NCBI RefSeq assembly: GCF_030272615.1
Contig: NC_081411.1
Location: forward strand, 153,625,971 to 153,689,970
Direction: 5' to 3'
Source: Cryptomeria japonica
Lineage: Eukaryota; Streptophyta; Pinopsida; Cupressales; Cupressaceae
Length of the DNA: 64,000 nucleotides
Shown here in pieces: positions 47,630 to 57,403 of the stretch. The translations under genes were made by a program, and so were the position numbers. The stretch's first letter is position 1; each line of letters opens with the position of its first letter. Under the pieces are notes generated by a model. The model was not told the DNA's origin and did no database searches. It saw only the letters and a list, made by a program, of their open reading frames with translations.

Positions 47630-48043
47630 TAATGTACTAGCAGCTACAGCCAGCACATCGGGTATCCCGTTTACTTTCCTAGGTACCAATTGAATGTCAA
47701 AAGCTTCAAAATCTTCAATTAGATCCCACACTCTATTCTGATATGCCGCTAACCTCTTGTCATGGCACACGTACTGGCTTCGCACTTGTTTAATCACCAA
47801 CTCTGAATCTCCTTGCACTTTTAAACACTTTGCTCCTTTCTTATGAGCGCAAATTAATCCTCTAATTAAAGCTTCGTACTCCGTTACGTTATTGGTACAA
47901 GGGAATTGAAGTCGGTAAGAAGCTAAAAGAGTTTTGCCTTTTGGGTTGGTTAATTCTATGCATGCTCTGCTGCCTTGTTTGGATTTTGACCCATCAAAAT
48001 TTAAAAACCATATTTCATCTTTTGGTTTCTTCGTATTTTTCAC
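47630..48043 (-). pseudogene. Extra RNase H upstream of RT in Y
   Basis: A full RNase H fold of about 125 residues within the 46907-48043 open segment. Acidic residues are D17 (LNFDGSKS), E55 (NVTEYEAL), D79 (QGDSEL) and D129 (GIPDVLA). It is clearly related in sequence to the second RNase H of E (both have FPCTNN...EYEAL). Here it lies between protease/linker and RT, not after the RT-linked RNase H. A linker of about 160 residues joins it in frame to RT. The preceding TAA (about 48077) is the only stop separating it from the upstream linker. Confidence 0.88.
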
Positions 48044-48079
48044 CTTTGGGTCAATAATTAGGCTATCTTCTGGTGGGAA

Positions 48080-48832
48080 TTATCGCTCTTTAATCTCAAG
48101 GTCTTGTGATAGCTGAATTTGTTCAACTTTTGGTTGTATAAACACTTTGGTAGCTTTAGGAACAACTGGTTCTAATTGACATTGGAGCTGAGATAGTGTT
48201 TGTTCTCTCTCTTTCTCAGGAGGGATACCTCCCTTCTCATCTATGACAATCTCAACTGCAAGAATCTCCCATTTGGATTCTTTAGGTAAGGGAACCTTAC
48301 TTATAGGGCCCATTGTCTGGGGCTCTATTCCTTTGCAAGTTAGACCTTGAACTTCCCCCATATTAATGGTGTGCTTATCTTCTTCGCATGGAACCAGACT
48401 CATTAATTTTGTAATCTCATTCTGACATGGGATACATGAGACTTCCGAGTGCTCTTCATGATGTATCTGACACCATTTCGGAAGCAATAAATCTTGTATT
48501 TTCATAGCGTCTCCCAATAGGCAAATTCCTTGTTGTATTGCTGTAGTAAACTCTTTGACCTGTCTTCCATATGTGGTCTTTTCTGTTTGAGATAATTGGG
48601 GAGGAGTCGGTGCAGAGAAAGTAAGAATCTCATTGACTCTGTAAACCCCTAGGCTTACCTCAGCAAATGCCACTTCATTGAGAGCACCATAGTCGGTAAC
48701 CAATTTCTTCAATTTAGGCTCACTATCAATTTGGATCTGGTTGCTCACCCCCTTCCAAGGAAGCCATAAGTAGGTAAAAAAAGTTGAGAAATATCCTCCC
48801 AATGTCTTGGACCAATCTCTACTAAGGAGCAT
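48080..48832 (-). pseudogene. Y linker between protease and RNase H, with knuckle-like motif
   Basis: 250 residues in the gag-pol frame. The start (LLSRDWSKTLGGYFSTFFTY) is the end of the gypsy protease region. Residues 120-133 (48434-48475) read WCQIHHEEHSEVSC, a C-x2-H-x3-H-x4-C pattern very like the gag knuckle WCRLHDTASHSEVNC of the same element. The rest is Glu/Gln/Pro-rich and I recognise nothing in it. Confidence 0.7.
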
Positions 48833-48883
48833 CCCATATACTTCTGGAATATCTACAACTTGAATGTCAATATAGCGAGATAT

Positions 48884-49192
48884 TCAAGGATCAACACCCA
48901 ACTGTATGTATACATCTTTCAATTCTCCGATGACATTAACCTCTGTTTTGTCTAATTGTACTACCTTACTATTCGCCCGTACTGGTTGAAGTCCAAGTTG
49001 TTGGCATATAGAGTAAGGCATTACGTTTCCTAAAGCTCCTGAGTCCACCAAACAGTTATGTAAATTCTTCCCACATATCTTTAAACTTAGTAAAAATGGT
49101 GGATTTTCTATAGCATCATTACTAACGTTAGCATTAACTTCATTAAAATCTGCCATCTTAACCTCATTACTTTGTGACTCTAACATCTCCAA
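48884..49192 (-). pseudogene. Y aspartic protease
   Basis: Active site NCLVDSGALGNVMP (D50-S51-G52) after PPFLLSLKICGKNL, then VVQLDKTEVNVIGELKDVYIQLGV. A TGA at 48881-48883 separates it from the following segment in the same frame. It would cleave the Gag-Pol precursor. Confidence 0.9.
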
Positions 49193-49213
49193 CTTCCTAA
49201 GGAGAGCCTTCTT

Positions 49214-51115
49214 CTATTCAGGACAATATCTCAATACTTCCATTAAGGACATAGTAGTGGCAGTCATTTCCATCTCTTTAGTAACATCAAATGATCCTTT
49301 CAAAACATAATCTTGCCCCTGAACTTGTTTAGGGCGTGTTGCTTGGAAAGCTTGAGGTGGATAAGGATTGTTGCTCACATTAGCATCCGGAGGTACAAAC
49401 CCACGTGTCAGGGGAGGTGGCTCTATTAACGAAGCCTTGCCTTGACTTCTAAGATTATAGTTGTTCCTAGTCTGAAAGGCCTGAGCATCGTATATGCATG
49501 GTTCACCATCAGCTTCAGCTTGGAACTCTTTACATAGGAAAGTATCAACCAGCATGGCAGTATTAACCTTATCTGGTTCATCATTGGAACAATCTTTGGG
49601 CTGAGAATCAGCTTGAGCAATTCTTATGATTTTCTCGAACTATGCACAATTAACCTCAGAATGGGAAGCCGTGTCATGTAACCTGCACCAATTTGTTAGT
49701 AGATTCATATCAGCAAGGTTAACACTTTGTGCATGATTTGGACTATCCCATGCATCCGGGTGGTCATGGTTCACCCCACCGTTATTCGGACCCATATTCC
49801 ATTGCCTATTATAAGGTTTATTATTGTACCTTTGGTTCTGGTTCTGGTTATTGTAGTTTCGTTGATTGTTGTAGGGTTGGGATTGATTATATCCTCCTAG
49901 AGGATTCATCTTTAGCTGGCTCAAGTCTGAAGTAACTTGTGAGATCATTTTCTTTAAAGCCTCTACTTCAACAGATATATGGGATCCTTGATTCTTGGAT
50001 GTTGTAGTTGGAACTTGGTTTGTTGGATGCATATTGTCAAATTTTTTATTTCCAGTTTGCAGCTGACCAATGTACTTCGTCTAAGTGGGAATGTTATTGG
50101 TACCATTTTGCCAAGTCGATGCTTGAGCTACAAACTATTGACTTGCTTGTGGTTGGGGTGCATAAATTGGCACGGGGTTCATTATTGGGGCACCTACAGG
50201 TAGAGATGAGGGTATACCTGGGAGTTGATTGTAATTTCCTTGATTAACCCCTATGGGTAGGTTATACCCAATCCCTCCTGGTGTTTGATTCAACTCTTGG
50301 TTCATGCTAATTGCTAATGTGAAGACCTTCACTAAGGTATCCCTTTGATCTTGAGGAAAACTCTTTTTAATGAACATAGCAGTCCAAGGGTCAATAGCTC
50401 TCAGATATGAGTCGATGGCTACGTTAGGTGCTACCTAGTAAGGGGCTTGAAGCCTCTTGAATGCCCTTTGGAAGTTAGTATTAAAGGTCATTAATGGCTC
50501 ATTTGGCAATTTCTTAAGAGAAGCAAACTGATGGTATAAAGACCCAGGGTCTACATACACTCGGAATCTATCAATGAAGGCCTTCTCCAAAAGATCCCAA
50601 CTTGTGATGGAGTTTGCAGGTAACGTTAAGTACCAATTGTATTCATTCTCCCCAAGTGGATATGGGAAGAGTCTACATACTACATCCTGATGTTCAATAT
50701 GATTATGAACAACCACATCTTTGAAAGCTTCAATATGTTCATCAGTTGTTCGTCCACCTAGATAGTAAAATTTGCTACAAAATTTGTCAAGGTTTCTAGG
50801 TAGGTCATGTATACCCCCTGGTATGGTTCCTAGCGGTGTAGTGTCTTGGTTGAAGTAAGCCATCGAAGGTAACAATGGTGAACGTTGAGTTACGAAAGGT
50901 GCAGCAATAGGCTGAGGACTTGGGATTAGTTGGTTTCTTACATTGGGTATGGATGACTATACTGGTGAGGATGTTGAGGGTTGTTTCTTAGCTTTGTCCT
51001 TCTTCCTCCTAGTGGCAGGTCCTAACTCAACTAAGTCAGGCGATGAAGAACCACTCCTCAAGACTCGGTGGAATCTCTCAGGAGAAAAAGATGATACACG
51101 ATCCAACTTAGTACC
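49214..51115 (-). pseudogene. Y gag
   Basis: One frame from about 51115 (just after a TGA at 51116-51118) to 49214. It has a basic N-terminal part (ATRRKKDKAKK), the gag capsid domain at 50875-50435 (FCSKFYYLGGRTTDEHIEAF, WDLLEKAFIDRF), a Pro/Gln region, an Asn/Gln/Tyr-rich tract (about 49860-49800 and flanks) and the knuckle WCRLHDTASHSEVNC (49646-49690). In-frame stops near 50970, 50433, 50130, 50090, 49637 and 49211 are mostly TAG. No ATG is visible at the proper N-terminus; the first Met of the frame is at 50875, inside gag. Confidence 0.85.
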
Positions 51116-51168
51116 TCAATTACCTGGAAATACCAAATGCAATTTACCTACAGGATTTTAGTCTGGGC

Positions 51169-51184
51169 CCTCCTACTAGCACCA
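51169..51184 (-). other. Y primer binding site
   Basis: TGGTGCTAGTAGGAGG on the minus strand, five bases after the 5' LTR. Placement and the TGG start fit a PBS; the tRNA is not identified. Confidence 0.6.
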
Positions 51185-52107
51185 ATTTCCATTGACAAGC
51201 ATTTTGACACACCCACCAACAGTCAGGTAGTTTATGCAAACACTCACAACCTCTCCTGAAAAGTAATGGGTTTGGAAGAACTCGCTACCCCAAGGTCTCT
51301 GTAGTTGGGTCTCGATGGTGATGGATAACTCAATGGCTGATATAGTTATACCTGTAAAGGGGCCTGCTGGTTAGAACTAAATCTCATTGGTTTACAAACA
51401 ATTGTACTTTCTTTTTTTTTGTATTAACAAGAAAGTAACAATAAGGACCAATATAATGACAACTTAATGAATTATCCAATTAATTCCCTGCAATCCAAGT
51501 AATTATCAAATATTATCCAAGTTAGCATTCAACAATGAACCTCCAACAAACCTGCAAAATCATCAATTTTACAAGCCTATGGAAATAAAAATCATCATCA
51601 ATATGGCCTATCGCAATAATTCTCATACACCACTGTCGTGCACAATATGATTCATAAAGTGATAGACAAAAAGATTAAACCACGTTGCTAACTCTAAATA
51701 ATAGACATTACCAGATTACACCGAACAATATGGTAGAATATAAAGTAGATCAGGCAATCTATGAGTTGCTTTTCATATTAATCTCCATGAATGTATAACA
51801 GAAATAAGTTAAAGAATGTATAACAGAAATAAGTTAAACTTCTTAACAATCTAAAAAATACTCTAAAATCTCTAATTGGACCTCAAATCATCAATTCGTG
51901 GACCCCTACAAATGAATTCAACTTCTCAATTTATAGAAGTTCTTTCACCCTTTTATCTAGGAAATAACTGTACCCTAAATTAAGAACTAAGAAAAAGGAG
52001 TCGCAGTTAACTTGCAAGTTTCTGCTTGGACACTCTACCTAACAACTACAAAACTAACACTACATGAGCATTACGAAGACCATGCTGGGTGAGCCACATT
52101 TTCGTAA

Positions 52108-55100
52108 TCATGCAGAATTTCTTTCAAAATTGGGACTTGAGTGAGAGGAGCAGTTAAGAAAAAAAAGCTTTGCTATCTTTAGCAATTCTGAAAATATCCT
52201 TTATTTCTTGGTAAAAGCCTTATAATTTTCAATTATACATGCAACTGCTTGGGCTGGTGGATCGGCCACATGCTTAATTCTAAATTTGTATTTCTTCAAA
52301 GCCTCATCTACATGTGTTCCCTATTCCTCTAACTCCTTCACGGTGTCTTCCACCTCTTGACACTGAGTAATCAAATGTGTGTATCTATCCATTAAGGCAG
52401 CATCGAACTAGGCAGTAGGTCCTAGCGTTTGTGCTTCATATGCATCCCATTGATTCAAAACTTGGTGCTAGTCCATTATTCCAGTATCAGTTATTCTGAT
52501 GCCAAAAGGCCCCAATACATTTGTTACAAAATTTTCATACGACAAAATCTCTCTGAGCAGAGGGTCCCTAATATCAGCAATCTCCTTGGAATACTACTGA
52601 AACATCTCTACTTTCAACTCCAGGATGTACACATAGGATTGTAGATTCTCACAACTATCCCCTCCTAAGAGGTCCTCTTGTATTATAAGCTCTTCTCCTA
52701 AGCGAAGTATCCTTTTCAAAATTTGGTGTTGCTTATTAAAGGTGTTCTCTTTCCGCTCCCATTGTGTGGAACAGGTTGCCAAAGCTCCTCCCGCCTGTAT
52801 CGACTTGCAGTATATTTCCATCCTATTCTGTAAAAATAATCTAATCTTAGCTGTATTTGTTTGAGCCCATGATTTGGCGGCTACAGCTACTCGTCTCACC
52901 TCTAATAGTGCCTTTACATCTTCTTTTGGCAAGGATGAGGTTGAAGGTAGGTCATCCGTCTTACAGGAGTCCAAAGGCTTGCACATTTCTACCAGGAGAT
53001 GTTTATATTGTCCAAGTTGCGCTTTAAGTTCTACATTTGAACTATGCTCTTTTTCTACGGGCCCTCTGACAACACTCGTGGCCAGCTCCAAGGTATCCAA
53101 CTCTCCCCACTTGGTTTGCTTACCTAAGTTTACTTGTGATACTTAATACTTGGGAGAAGCTTGTCCTTTGGCCTATGATGGAACCGCCACATCTGCAACC
53201 ACTTCACCAGAACTAGTTTTTGACAGGTGGTGAACCGTCTTTAACTTTTTAATCTTTGGCGGTTCCTCGATAATTGCTTGTTGTAGAGTGACCTTTGGAA
53301 GCTCTGCTTTTCTCTTTTTCTTTCCAAAGGTAAACTCTAACCATTCTGGTATATCTTCAGTTTTGTCACCTTGATGTGACATGATCTTAGTAGTTACAAT
53401 GTGCACCTTTGCCTACTCCTCTAGCTACTCTTCTGCTTCAACTCCTGTTTGGCTAGGAACCTGGAATGATGAAATTTGGCAGGCTAAGTTAGCTTGGAGA
53501 GTTTTTTGTTTGTGTAACTCTCCTAGCTTACCACTAACTTCTTCATTTAATTCTATTTCCTCATTCCCTAGGTCCATCTCTGTTTGGCCAACTTCTATAT
53601 CCTTAAGCAAATCCTCTTGGTCTTGAGGAGTTGGGATCAACCTTTCATTCAAGATATTTTCTGCTTCACCTCCTTCTTGCTCACTACCCAGAAGTTGTTG
53701 TTGGTCAAGGTCCTCTTCCTCTTGGTCAGAGTCAGACTCGACATTTCTAATATTCGCTTTCTCGGTAGTAGGTGTAAAACCTTGCACTCCGGGGTGCCCC
53801 ATAGATACATTAACAACTGACGGTGTGGGAGTAGCGGTGTCGAAAGGACCTGTTGTACTTGTGGAGGGTGGCTAAGCAGGCACCTCCTTGGTGGCATCTA
53901 CGTTCTCTTCTTGTCCCTGGGCACCCTCTTCTTCGGTGTGGCCTATAGCGGTTCTTGGTGGGAGAACTTTAGCAAGTGGAACTGCGCCTAGCCCATCAGT
54001 CACCCCTAAGTCTGCAGCCTTTTTCAGCAATTCAGACTCCCTCATCTTTTCCTGAAGTTTCTTTAACAATTCTTCAGTACTCTCTTGTGGCTCCTTTTCC
54101 TCACCTGGGTCAGTGGAGGTATTCTGCCTTGAGGCTAACCTTGTCTTTCTAGCGTACTCCTTGTGGCCTCTTGACTGAGGTACCCCTGATGTGGATTCCT
54201 TTTGTTTCTCCTTTCATATGCTCGGCCTTACCCTCTGGCTCAACCATTGCTTAGTCCTGTTGATGACCACCTGGGAAATCTTTTCCATATCTGTCTCCTC
54301 GCTTGCAGACCATTTTACTGGGGAGAGGGGCCTCTTGTCTATCCCTAATTCTTTATAAATTGGATCAAGTAACTCTCCATCATCCCTGAAGTCTTTAGGG
54401 AGGTTGGTTTCGATGCCAAAGTCTCTAATCTACGGTACGGACAACCTGTTATAATTCTTCTCTCTGACTTCAAAGTTGTCCTGCAAATTGGCCCAGAAGT
54501 CTTCCAAGCTAGGCCTATGCCCCTCATATGCCTTAGGCATAGCTTGCTTAAGCTTCCCATAGGGATCATAAATGTCCCTAGTATGATTATATTCTTTCAG
54601 GTTCAAATCCTGAAGCTCTTGCTATGCCAATTTCACCACTTGTATTTTAGAGCAGGCAAAGTACCCAATGGACACCAAAAAATCAATTCCTGTCTTATGC
54701 TTTTATGATAAGAGTGATTGGAGGCCTACAAGCTGTCTCACATATTCCAACAGGATCACCCTATCATTGCAGTTACAAGGCAGCAGCATTGGATTCCCTG
54801 TGAATCCACTAACTCTTATGTAAGTAGAACGTGGGTTCTGGATGAACCAACATGCCCACTCCCGGATGATAGCCATAGCCTCGGCGCTAATCAGTTATTT
54901 TGTGTCTCCAGTCAACTTAATGATTATAGGGAAGATAAAAGCATCATTAACCCTCTTAAAGTGTGTCTTTGCATTTGTCAGAGTGACCTGGGAATAATAT
55001 TCCCATATCTTCTTCTATCCCTCTTTCTCTCCTAACTGCCCATCCACTTGTAGGCCTTGGAACTTTCTGGCTCTGGCTGCTACCCAAATGACATAAGACA

Positions 55101-55830
55101 TGAAAAAGAACTTCTAGGTATGTTGCACTTCTTTCATTTGCCTACAGATATTGTCAGAGAGGATCTGTGGACAGTCAAAGTATTGTTTCCCTATCAGTAT
55201 GGTGGTCATAAACTGGAACATCCAGGGATGGAAGTGTTTGCAGTCTGGCTTGCCGAAGGCCCTACTGAGCATGATAATCAAGTCTCTCTGAGGCTCTTTG
55301 AAGTCAGCCCTTAGGATCTCTGTAGCCTTGAGCCCTTTTTTCCTCTCCTCTTCTAGCCAGTTGGTATTCATGTGTCTTTTGCTAACGGATACCTTGTCGT
55401 TCCATGCCTTCAAGGCCTCTTCTTCAGTGAGTAAGAATGCTTCTTCCTTATTTGGGATTCCAAAGATGAATCCTAGCATATCTGGAGATAAGTCGATAAC
55501 TATTTTTCCATTTGCATCCGTGCACTTCCTAGTGTCTGGATTGTAGAATGGGGCAATGGTCATTATAAACTCTGGTGCTTGTAGGGACTGCAGGAATACA
55601 GTAGCTTCTACAAGACCTAACCTCTTAATTCTTCAGTGGAGAGCATCTAGGCTAGGTTTATCTAATTGGGTTGCAATATCCCCAATCTCTATATGTCCCG
55701 CCTCAGTGTCTATGACCCATCTAATTTGATCATCCAGCTTCGATACATGAACTTGTCCTTGATATTGGTACTTCATGGTGGCTGGCAGTCTATCAATTTC
55801 CTTGCCCCTCTTGTTAGCGAATGCATCCAT
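52108..55830 (-). pseudogene. LTR-embedded ORF0 of Y 5' LTR (best copy)
   Basis: From the ATG at 55830 (MDAFANKRGKEID) to TGA 52108-52110, 1,240 codons, with no net frame change over the whole length and about a dozen nonsense codons. Layout: N-terminal part of about 420 residues (IDLSPDMLGFIFGIP, TNWLEEERK, DCKHFHPWMFQFMTTILIGKQYFD, FTSYVIWVAARAGKF, WACWFIQNPHSTYIRV); a second part to about 560 (KEYNHTRD, SLEDFWANLQDNFEVREKNYNRL, LPKDFRDDGELLD); a Lys/Ser linker; an acidic, Gln-rich stretch (EEEDLDQQQLL); a basic GKKKRK patch; and a C-terminal helical region with coiled-coil character (HSSNVELKAQLGQYKHLLVEM, NTAKIRLFLQNRMEIY). No catalytic motif recognised. A structural or DNA/RNA-binding role is only a guess. 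Confidence 0.72.
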
Positions 55831-55899
55831 CTAACCCCTGGAACCTACAGGCAAAATCCAAGTCTTAGTCCACAATGCTAAACATAAATATTAATCTAC

Positions 55900-56135
55900 T
55901 TCGGGACTTCGGGGTCCCAGGGTAGGAATGCAGGAAGGTAACCCAGAACTCTGGGGATCCAGGGTTTCGTGGACCCGCGGTTTCAATGTAGAAAGCTTTG
56001 AAATCCAGAACTCTGGGGTCCCAGGGTTCCGAGGTGGAAATGAAGATGAAACTCGGAATTTCGGGGACCCGAGGTTTCGAGGTGGAAATGAAGATGAAAC
56101 TCAGAACTCTGGGGACGCGAGGTTCTGAGGTGGAT
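55900..56135 (-). repeat. Leader palindrome array, Y 5' LTR
   Basis: About five units, two fewer than in the 3' LTR, with the same GGAAATGAAGATGA linkers. Confidence 0.85.
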
Positions 56136-56340
56136 CTAGGGCATGCCCAAAAACAGACAAGAAAGGATAAAGAACAACAAAAACCAAAAAAAAAGGACAA
56201 GCAAACAAGAAAAACATGCAAGGAGGGAAGAGTCACCAACCTGGTGAATCGAAAAACCAACAAACACCGAGAGAGAGAGAGACTCGGAAGACCAGAGGTT
56301 CGCAACTTGGAGCTAGGGAGGAGAAGTTCGATTGCACAAA

Positions 56341-56372
56341 TGAACTTAAAAGTTCATTGACTTATATATATA
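56341..56372 (-). promoter_or_regulatory. TATA box and initiation-site dyad, Y 5' LTR
   Basis: TATATATATA at 56363-56372 with the inverted pair TGAACTT/AAGTTCA at 56341-56356. This promoter would drive ORF0 first and then gag-pol. Confidence 0.65.
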
Positions 56373-56404
56373 GCCTCCCAAAACCCCGTCCGTACGAGAA
56401 CCAG

Positions 56405-56982
56405 AAACACGACCTTGGGACTCCGGGGTTCCAAGGTCGGGATGACAAGAGGAGAACAAAACAACTTTAGGACTCTAGGACTCCAGAGTTTCGAGGTCGG
56501 AATGACAAGAGGACCTCGAGACTTCGGGACTTCAGAGTTCTGAGGTCAAAAGACAAAGAGGACCTCGGGACTTCGGGATTCCAGAGTTCCGAGGTCAAAA
56601 GACAAAGAGGATCTCGGGACTCTGGGATTCCGGAGTTCCCAGGTCAAAAGACAAAGAGGACCTCGAGACTTCAAGATTTCGGAGTTCCGAGGTCAAAAGA
56701 CAAAGAGGACCTCAGGACTCCAGGATTCCAGAGTTCCGAGGTCAAAAGACCCAAGACCTTGGGACTCCGGGACTTCGGGGTTCTGAGGTCGGAATGACAA
56801 AGAACCTCAAGACTCCGGAACTCTGGAGTACCGAGGTAAAACAAAAATGGACCTCGGGACTCCGGAGTACCGAGGTAAAACAAAAACGGACCTCGGGACT
56901 CCGGAGTTCTGAGGTAAAACAAAAAAGGACCTCAGGACTCCGGGACTCCGGAGTTTCGAGGTAAAACCAGAAAGAAAGAAAA
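56405..56982 (-). repeat. U3 palindrome array, Y 5' LTR
   Basis: About twelve units, six near 49 bp and three near 39 bp period, others irregular. Individual units vary mainly by C/T or G/A exchanges at CG and CCGG positions. Confidence 0.9.
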
Positions 56983-57048
56983 AAAAGGAGGGGGCCACAT
57001 TTTGACTCAAGGAGACCAAATGGGGAAATAGATATGCTAAGCATAATA

Positions 57049-57053
57049 GTATC
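57049..57053 (+). repeat. Target site duplication of Y (right)
   Basis: GTATC; G sequence resumes here. Confidence 0.65.
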
Positions 57054-57403
57054 CTACCTTAAATCAATTGCTTCCGATAAGGCGTGCATGATCGCTTTAA
57101 CATGGGGACATACACTCCGCTCATATTTTCCTTCTTGATACTCAAAGTTACTTAGTGAACTTGGCTTTACTTTGCAATTTTTGGTATCCTTTCTTTTCAT
57201 GACTCATAGTGAGGGAAACCTTGCTACATGCAGTCATGGTCCTTCCCTTTTACTTTGTCAATTGATGTTATAAGATCCTTAGTCCACTGGGGGCTTGGTG
57301 TATCTTTCCTCCTTGACGTGGTGAAAGTCTTTCAATCTTGTTTCCTTGTACTTTACTGAAAGTATTGGCGTACACTTATACTCCCGCTAAAGTGTGGGCT
57401 AAA
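57054..57403 (+). other. G interior resumed, with polypurine tract
   Basis: Non-coding 3' end of G after the Y insertion. The tract AAAGTGTGGGCTAAA (57389-57403) directly precedes the 3' LTR. A GTCCACTGGGGGCTTGG string near 57280 is a second purine-rich candidate. Confidence 0.6.

Larger units (their letters stand above)
30156..57048 (-). mobile_element. Giant-LTR Ty3/gypsy Tat-like element Y
   Basis: Left LTR 30156-43554 (5,809 bp without the C1 insertion and its duplicated site) and right LTR 51190-57048 (5,859 bp) match end to end. In sense they run TGTTATGCC ... TTTTCAACA. The flanks GTATT and GTATC give a 5-bp target duplication with one mismatch, located inside G. The interior (43555-51189) encodes gag, protease, a linker, RNase H, RT, RNase H and integrase on the minus strand. 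From gag to the RT N-terminus everything is in a single frame, with nonsense codons only. Without C1 the element is about 19.3 kb. The LTRs make up 60 percent of it and each carries ORF0. Confidence 0.88.
51190..57048 (-). repeat. Y 5' LTR
   Basis: 5,859 bp. In sense: TGTTATGCTTAGC (the start reads TATTATGC here through C-to-T on the other strand), 12-unit palindrome array, TATA box, leader array, ORF0 and a tail ending beside the PBS. It carries a 25-bp tandem duplication at about 51790-51838 (AATGTATAACAGAAATAAGTT twice) that the 3' LTR lacks. Confidence 0.88.

Noticed and set aside
56405-56982. CRISPR-like look of regularly spaced palindromic repeats
   Set aside because: The linkers are conserved rather than unique, the unit varies by methylation-type decay, and the context is a plant LTR.
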